This document shows positions 58,548-64,000 of a stretch of 64,000 nt of DNA, piece by piece. This stretch comes from Physcia stellaris (Eukaryota > Ascomycota > Lecanoromycetes > Caliciales > Physciaceae): assembly GCA_018902385.1 (NCBI GenBank), contig JABSSW010000028.1, positions 248,001 to 312,000 of the forward strand, given 5' to 3'. The notes under the pieces are model-generated. The model was not told where the DNA came from, ran no database searches, and saw only the letters and a list, made by a program, of their open reading frames with translations. How positions within the stretch are numbered: position 1 is the first letter of the stretch; every line of letters begins with the position of its first letter. Both the position numbers and the translations under genes were made by a program.

Positions 58548-59681
58548 TCACATGATCTGCTCTATTCGCAGCAAGCCTTCGCAGGAACCAGCTTCTGCTT
58601 CAATCTGGCCTCCAGACTCGATTCGATTCTTCCACTTCCGAGCCTCGCCTCTGGCCAGGATTATGGTCATCCGCAAGATGGGTAAATGCGTTTCAGACTC
58701 TCGGAGTTGCACCGTTGAGCCATTCACATAGGAAAGAGAGGCCGTTCCCATTGGCGTGAAGTTCCATCGTCCGAAGGCCCAGTTGAGTATATAGTCAGCA
58801 GTCGTCTGTCCCTGACGCACCATCGCCGCCTCAGCGTTTCCTCCAGAGGAGGCTGGGGGACGAGAAGCCGCAACAATTGCTTTGATACGGTAAATCTCAT
58901 CCTTTGGAGCGGACAACAGGAAAGTCTCTAGCGTTTCAAGGTTTACTGCTGACGTTTTGCCTCCTTTAGATGATAGCGTGACGGAGAGTACTTCCACTTC
59001 GCTCTGGTGATCGGCCTTGTGTTTATGGCTATGCGCTTCTTGTACATCAAGTGGTGCCTGCAAAGTTATGTCTTTCGCCAAGGTGCTGTCGAGACCCAGT
59101 AGGAGACTCATATCAACACGTCCATGATCAGACTTAACATTAGCAATCTGAAGCTCGAGGTCTCCGACACGATCCAAGCAATCTTCGTATCTCCTCTCAT
59201 CAACATGCTCCCACTTGTTGAAAACAATCAGGTCTGTGTACCTGGCTTGCATTTTAGCTGTATAGCTCGTATCCTCATATCCCTTCCAATTCTCCACATC
59301 AATAACAACAATCACACCGTCGAGCGAATAACAACCTGTCTCCCTCCCCAGTCTATTAACCTCCATAGCCAAAGTCGCCGGAAAAGCACTTCCGCTGGTC
59401 TCAATGATGATGCGAGCTGGCTTGACATCGTTGCGGAGCGTCTCAAGGGCATCTCCAAGCTGACCAACGAGGTTGCAGCAGATACAACCGTTCAGGAGCT
59501 CTTTGACACCAGAGATTGATGACGAGGAAGCAAGCTGGGAGTCGATAGCTACATCACCGAACTCGTTCTTCAGAAGAGCGAGTCGGTAGTCCTTGGGCAG
59601 TTGCGGTATCAAATTCAGTATCAATGTGGTTTTACCCGAACCCAGAAAGCCTGTGATTATGGTGATTGGTATTGAAGTCAT
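58548..59681 (-). CDS. CobW/COG0523-family GTPase metallochaperone
   Basis: This is a single exon of 377 aa from the ATG at 59681. It has Walker A GFLGSGKTT, the metal-binding CxCC motif in LNGCICCNLVG, ETSGSAFPATLA (switch II region), FNKWEHVD (guanine-specificity, NKxD-like), a His-rich insert AHSHKHKADHQ, and a CobW C-terminal domain (RIKAIVAAS..NWAFGRWNFTP). The family delivers metals, chiefly zinc, to target proteins. It resembles Zng1, the activator of methionine aminopeptidase. However, the protein begins right at the Walker A region (MTSIPITIITGFLG) and lacks the N-terminal CPELVPI-like motif I expect of Zng1, so the partner is left open. The frame extends 40 codons upstream without resembling the family. 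It converges with the CSA-like gene, with 24 bases between stops. Confidence 0.88.
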   Translation of the reverse strand: MTSIPITIITGFLGSGKTTLILNLIPQLPKDYRLALLKNEFGDVAIDSQLASSSSISGVKELLNGCICCNLVGQLGDALETLRNDVKPARIIIETSGSAFPATLAMEVNRLGRETGCYSLDGVIVVIDVENWKGYEDTSYTAKMQARYTDLIVFNKWEHVDERRYEDCLDRVGDLELQIANVKSDHGRVDMSLLLGLDSTLAKDITLQAPLDVQEAHSHKHKADHQSEVEVLSVTLSSKGGKTSAVNLETLETFLLSAPKDEIYRIKAIVAASRPPASSGGNAEAAMVRQGQTTADYILNWAFGRWNFTPMGTASLSYVNGSTVQLRESETHLPILRMTIILARGEARKWKNRIESGGQIEAEAGSCEGLLRIEQIM

Positions 59682-59959
59682 TTTCTCAGTAAATTGATTC
59701 TCAGCGGTTTCGATTTCTGAATTTGCTCGGTATTTTTTTCTCGCTATTTCATAATTCAGATCTTCATTTTGTTTTTTTGTCGAGCTTAATCTGTCGAGCA
59801 ATACAGATAGAATTTACGAGCACAATGAAGTTTAGTCTCAGTTGGCTCTCAGCTTCTCACGCTTATTCCGATATTCCTTTGCCCGCTGACTCTGCAGCCA
59901 GTTCTGGGGTTAGGGTTCTATAATTTTTAGTGCGCGGGAAGCAAAGCTTGGCATTATTC

Positions 59960-62900
59960 TGATCAATAGAATCGCTGAATTTCTTGTTTTCGAATTGATT
60001 TATTAACATACATCGATTCGAAAATTTCAAAAATCGCATTTTTGATTTTCTAGATTTTCACATTTTTTTCGTTTTCATTGTCAGACATTTCATGAAGCTT
60101 TTTTCAACATGCATCGATATTGCAAATCGTCGTTTCGCATTTTAAACATGCAAAACTGATTTGAAAAAGACGAAAACGAATTCATTTGATTTTTTTATCA
60201 TTGAAATTTATTTCGATCAATGTTTTTCGTTTCGAAGTGACATTTTCATTTTGCTTGCAAAGTTCGCAATACTTTTTCTCGTTTATTTTTTTGATATGAT
60301 GATTAAATTTTTTAAACATTTTTTTCGTGTACATGATCATGTAATCGAACGTGTAAAAAAATGTTTTTTTCAACGAAACAAATGAATTTCGTCGATCAAC
60401 AGAATTTTCGAACAATTTGATTGCAATTGTGCGTTGAAAATCGAAATGAATCATAATGATTTTCGAATTCAAAAGTTTGTAAAATAAATAGAAATTGACT
60501 ACAGAAATCATTAAAAAATTGATTCATGATTTTCATCAAAATTTTCGATTTCTAATGACAATAAAAAAATAAATCGTTTTCATTTGTGCATTGTTGTCGA
60601 TATCATTCATGTGTTTGTTGTATTGTCGTATAAATTTTGAAAAAAAAAAAATTCGAAATATATATTTTTCGATGAAATATTCTTTCGTTTTATCGGATTT
60701 TTGTAAAATTTATCGTCGAAATCTTGAAAAATATGAATCGTAATGAAATATTGAATCGTGAAATTGTTCTGAAAAACAACACAAAACATTTGATTTTTTT
60801 GTGATCAACGTTTGCATTTGATTTTTTTAAAATTTGTTGTTGTAAATATTAACGTATTTCAATCAATTTTTTTCGTAAAAATGTTTCGAAATTTCAACAA
60901 CGATGTTGAATAATCGTTTCGAGCTTGAATCGTATCGATTATATCGTGATCGCGTTGTTTCAATTCGATGATCAATTTGACGCTGTTGAAAAAATTGTTC
61001 AAAATCAAAATGTAATTTTCGACGTTTTGATGAAAAATATTTTCGATTAATTGAGTAATCACGCGAGCAAAATCGAAAAATTGATTTTTTTTGAATACAA
61101 ATATGTTTAATTCTTGATTGATTTTCAAATTTGCAACGTCAAATTTCTTGAAAATGTAAAAAAAGTTCAGCAAATAACTATCGTCTGTTATATTATAATA
61201 TTTGTGATTTTTTTTATCGATTTTCACATTCAACTTCAAAATGTGTACATTACGAATTTTACACATGTTCAACGTTTCGTCAACAACAAATCAATTAGAC
61301 GAAATTCAATATTTCAAATTAGCGAAACAGAAATCGCTGTAAAAAAAATCGAATTTTCGATATCATTGAGAATTTTTGTCGTCGATATCATCGTTTGAAT
61401 TGTTGATTTTCAAATAACGTTTAATATTTTCGAATCGATTCAAAAACATAGCGTTTTTGACGATTTGTATGACAAATTGATCGTTATGAAAATTTCAATA
61501 CGTTTCATGACGTTTACAGTCGCAAAAATTCATAATTAACAAAACGTCAATAAAAACGCACATTTTCTGTTTTTCGTTGACGTTTTTTCAAAATCGTTGA
61601 ATTTGATTTTCATTTAATTTTTGAATTTTCGTTTCACGTCGAAAAATTGCATTGCGATTTGTATGTTTGATTAACAACTCGATGTTGATCATGTTGAAAT
61701 AAAAATTGAACAATTCATAAAAATCGTCTCGTATAGTTTCGGACACGAAATCAAATTTAACGAATTTTTTTGCAATTTGCAATAATGTATAATCGTTTGA
61801 AAAAAAGAATAAATCATGCAAAATTTGACGCAAAATTTTTTTCGAATCGATTTTTTTTTTCAGATTTTTATTGAATTTTCGAATTTCGAAAAATTTATTG
61901 CTTTTTTTTTTTCAGAAATTTCGCGTTCGTCAATTTCATTTTAATCAAATATGTTAATTATTATGATTACAAAATCGTCAAATATGCAAAAAATAAATAA
62001 ATAAAATGTAATGTGCAAAAATATCGAAATGAAAAATGTGAAAAAATCAAAAAAACAAACAAACAGTTTCATTTACATGTGTCAAGAACAATGTGTGAAA
62101 GAATGTAAAAAACTTGATTGTTAATTTTTCGAAAAAGTTTCGAAATATATATTGTAAAATTATGTGACAAATGATTTGTTTTTCAACGACAAGCACGTTT
62201 TTATTTCAGATTTCGTCATTGACAATCGTCAAACAGATTTTCGTCTCATAGTCGACAAGCTAGTTTGCAAATTTCTAACAATTTGTTTCAATCAAAATAA
62301 ACGACATCGTTTCGATGTCATGCTTTTTAATCATGTCAAACAATATTCGTGTTGATATTTTTAATTTTTTTTTTAATTATTGAAGTCGATGAAATCGTCG
62401 TATCAAAATATCAATTGCAACGACTGATGACGTGACTGAAAATGTGATCAATTCGACTGTGATTGACTTTCGAATCAAAGCAAATGATTCGATGTCAAAA
62501 ATTAACGAAAATGTCGTGTTCGATTTACGTAAAATGACAATTGCGAATCGTTGATTTGTTGATGATTGATTGACAAACGTCGACGTCGATATTGTGAAAA
62601 GTTTTCTAATCAATGAAATAACGACGAAAAATTTTGACGAAATGACAATTTTGATTAACGAAATGACAAAAGATTTTTGCAAACAATTTGACAAAAAAAT
62701 CGTAAAACGTAAAACGTTTTCGTAATTTTGTACAAAATTTTGAACGTCGTCGAATTTTGATAAATTTCGTCATTTATCGTATTGTGATTTTCAATTTTTT
62801 TATTTGACAAAATATTCATCGTCACGACGTTTGATTTGACGTTTGTTGATAAATTTTTCAATTTTTCATGATTTGATTCGATTCGTGTTTTTTTCAACGA

Positions 62901-64000
62901 AAACAAAATCTGATTGATTTGAACGTGAACGATTGAAAAAATCGTTTATTGATGAAAAAACAAATTTCAATTGAATTATGAATAAAACGAAATGTATACG
63001 TCAATGATTCGAAAATTTCAATCGATATGTCAGATTGTCAATTTTTTCAAAAATTTTGAAAAAATCGATATATTGTTGATTCAACTTTTTATCGAAAATT
63101 TCAGTTGTCGATATGTTGTAATCATGATGCAATTTAATCAATGCATAATCGTCAATTTTCATGAACAAAAATTGATGTTTGCGATCATAATAATATTTGT
63201 TGATCATTTGAACGAATGCAATGACATCAATCACTTCAAAACGAACACGAGTAATTGCATTGAAAAAAATTTTTGCGAAAAATTTTCGATTGTCAGTTGC
63301 GAAAGATTTTTTCAAATCGTCGATAAAATCAAATGTAACGAATTGACGAAACATGTTCAAAAATTGCAACGAAATGAATTCGTAAAATGTTTCATTGAAT
63401 GTTTTGTAAATAATGACAAAATGAAAATTGTTGAAATGACGTTGCAATTTGATCAATATTTTAAATCATTCAATTGAATTTTTCATTGTAATCAAATAAA
63501 ATCGAAAAACAATTTCAATTATTTGATTAATTCGCTCGAATTGATCGTCAATCTGAAAATAATATGCAATTGAATAAAGCAAACGAATTTCGAATTGTTT
63601 GAAAATTGTTGTTCACATATCAAACAGAAATTTGCGATCTCGATTCGAAATTATGATTTTCGATATATTTCAATCAACAACATTTAATTTGTCGATTAAC
63701 GCGATTTTTCATTCAACGACAAATCAAGTTTTTTTGTCGACAATGAATATGAATCGTTTCGTGAATTTGCAAATGACAAATATCGTGATATTCAATTCGT
63801 CACGAGAAACAAATAAAGTCAAAATGAAATTAATGATGATTGTATGAAATGAAATCGACGAAATTAATATAAATTGTAACGAATCATACGATGCGTGTTT
63901 TTTGATTTAATATATTTAACATTTCGAACAATGTTTCAAATAGTCACGCAAATAACGAAACAAATCGCGAATATAATATGAAACGAACATTTTTTCGAAA
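59960..64000. repeat. AT-rich, mutated repeat block
   Basis: Base composition changes abruptly about 280 bases upstream of the COG0523 start: the sequence becomes strongly AT-rich with long A and T runs and no intact gene. In five 60-base rows (starting 60001, 60421, 61441, 62821, 63661) I counted CC 0, GG 0, CT 1, AG 3, but CA 21 and CG 18, with TA 14 against AT 39. This is not what simple AT drift would give. Apart from the gypsy remnant at its right end, the contents are not recognisable. The open frames here are by-products of the composition. Confidence 0.85.
62720..64000 (-). mobile_element. Decayed Ty3/gypsy retrotransposon: integrase core to chromodomain
   Basis: Reading the minus strand from the right edge to about 62720, one frame keeps the shape of a chromovirus polyprotein. 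It has the integrase core (an SxRDRKFL block near 63650), then a degenerated AY..Q.D.Q.ER.NQ block near 63560. The HFNN and TFNE blocks follow near 63440-63390, and ISTTEIFDKKLNQQY near 63100. Next is the QSDFVFVE region near 62890 and a C-terminal chromodomain (RRDDEYFVK, then NLSKFDDVQNFVQ) ending near 62720. Expected Trp codons are stops, and Pro, Gly, Thr and Ser positions are often Phe, Asp/Glu/Lys, Ile and Phe. The element is dead and truncated by the window edge. Upstream reverse transcriptase and LTRs are not in view. Confidence 0.8.

Noticed and set aside
59906-59917. A telomere-like GGGGTTAGGGTT
   Set aside because: It is less than two units and followed by unrelated sequence, so the block is not a chromosome end on this evidence.
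60859-61833. Minus-strand frames of 81-137 codons in the AT-rich block
   Set aside because: They are rich in Phe/Ile/Asn/Lys with no motif I can align to gag, RT or any gene; open frames are expected by chance in this composition.
62992-63477. A 161-codon plus-strand frame in the AT-rich block
   Set aside because: It is the antisense of the gypsy integrase remnant; it is open only because CC/GG and most CT/AG are missing.
1-64000. tRNA, rRNA, CRISPR, secondary-metabolite backbone genes
   Set aside because: I looked for tRNA B-box-like motifs, spaced direct repeats and PKS/NRPS motifs and saw none. A covariance-model scan would be needed to exclude small RNAs.

Overview
The window is a 64 kb piece of a filamentous ascomycete (Pezizomycotina) nuclear genome. 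The evidence is genes on both strands broken by short introns of about 43-107 nt with GT..CTAAT/CTGAC..AG signals, fungus-restricted families (CFEM membrane protein, PalF/Rim8 arrestin, HeLo-like/ankyrin protein, fungal URI/Bud27), and a gene-poor AT-rich block carrying a decayed Ty3/gypsy retrotransposon. I cannot place it below subphylum. There are no operons, tRNA or rRNA genes, or CRISPR arrays that I can see.

Layout. 0-11 kb: 5' part of PRP39 (splicing), a CFEM membrane protein, PRP28 (splicing helicase) head-to-head with mitoribosomal mL59, an M1 aminopeptidase and a hypothetical protein. 12-21.6 kb: a Cep57/Ppc89-like spindle-pole-body protein, TFIIH subunit Tfb3/MAT1 head-to-head with URI/Bud27, and a Cys-rich small protein. 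22.9-26.6 kb: a HeLo-like plus ankyrin protein flanked by long gene-poor stretches. 28.4-46.7 kb: glucose-6-phosphate 1-epimerase, Rif1 head-to-head with Ric8, Dph2, PalF/Rim8, a GFA/CENP-V-type zinc protein and the farnesyl/geranylgeranyl-transferase alpha subunit Ram2. 47.9-52.5 kb: a PLP serine/threonine dehydratase directly downstream of phenylalanine ammonia-lyase, both releasing ammonia from amino acids. 52.8-59.7 kb: a 38-aa spliced microprotein, a doubtful small gene, meiotic Mnd1, an unidentified conserved-looking protein head-to-head with a CSA/ERCC8-like WD40 protein, and a CobW/COG0523 GTPase. 59.96-64 kb: AT-rich repeat DNA.

Most of the genes are unlinked housekeeping functions (splicing, transcription and repair, telomere/replication timing, translation-factor modification, G-protein chaperoning, prenylation). 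Three pairs share 192-199 bp divergent promoters.

The most unusual signal is the terminal AT-rich block. In a hand count of five 60-base rows, C followed by C or T (and its complement, G preceded by G or A) is almost absent, while CpA and CpG are abundant and TpA is well below ApT. Translation of the gypsy integrase and chromodomain buried there shows substitutions of the kind expected from C-to-T change at C followed by pyrimidine. This is not the classical CpA-directed RIP pattern. It may be the footprint of a RIP-like process with a different sequence preference.
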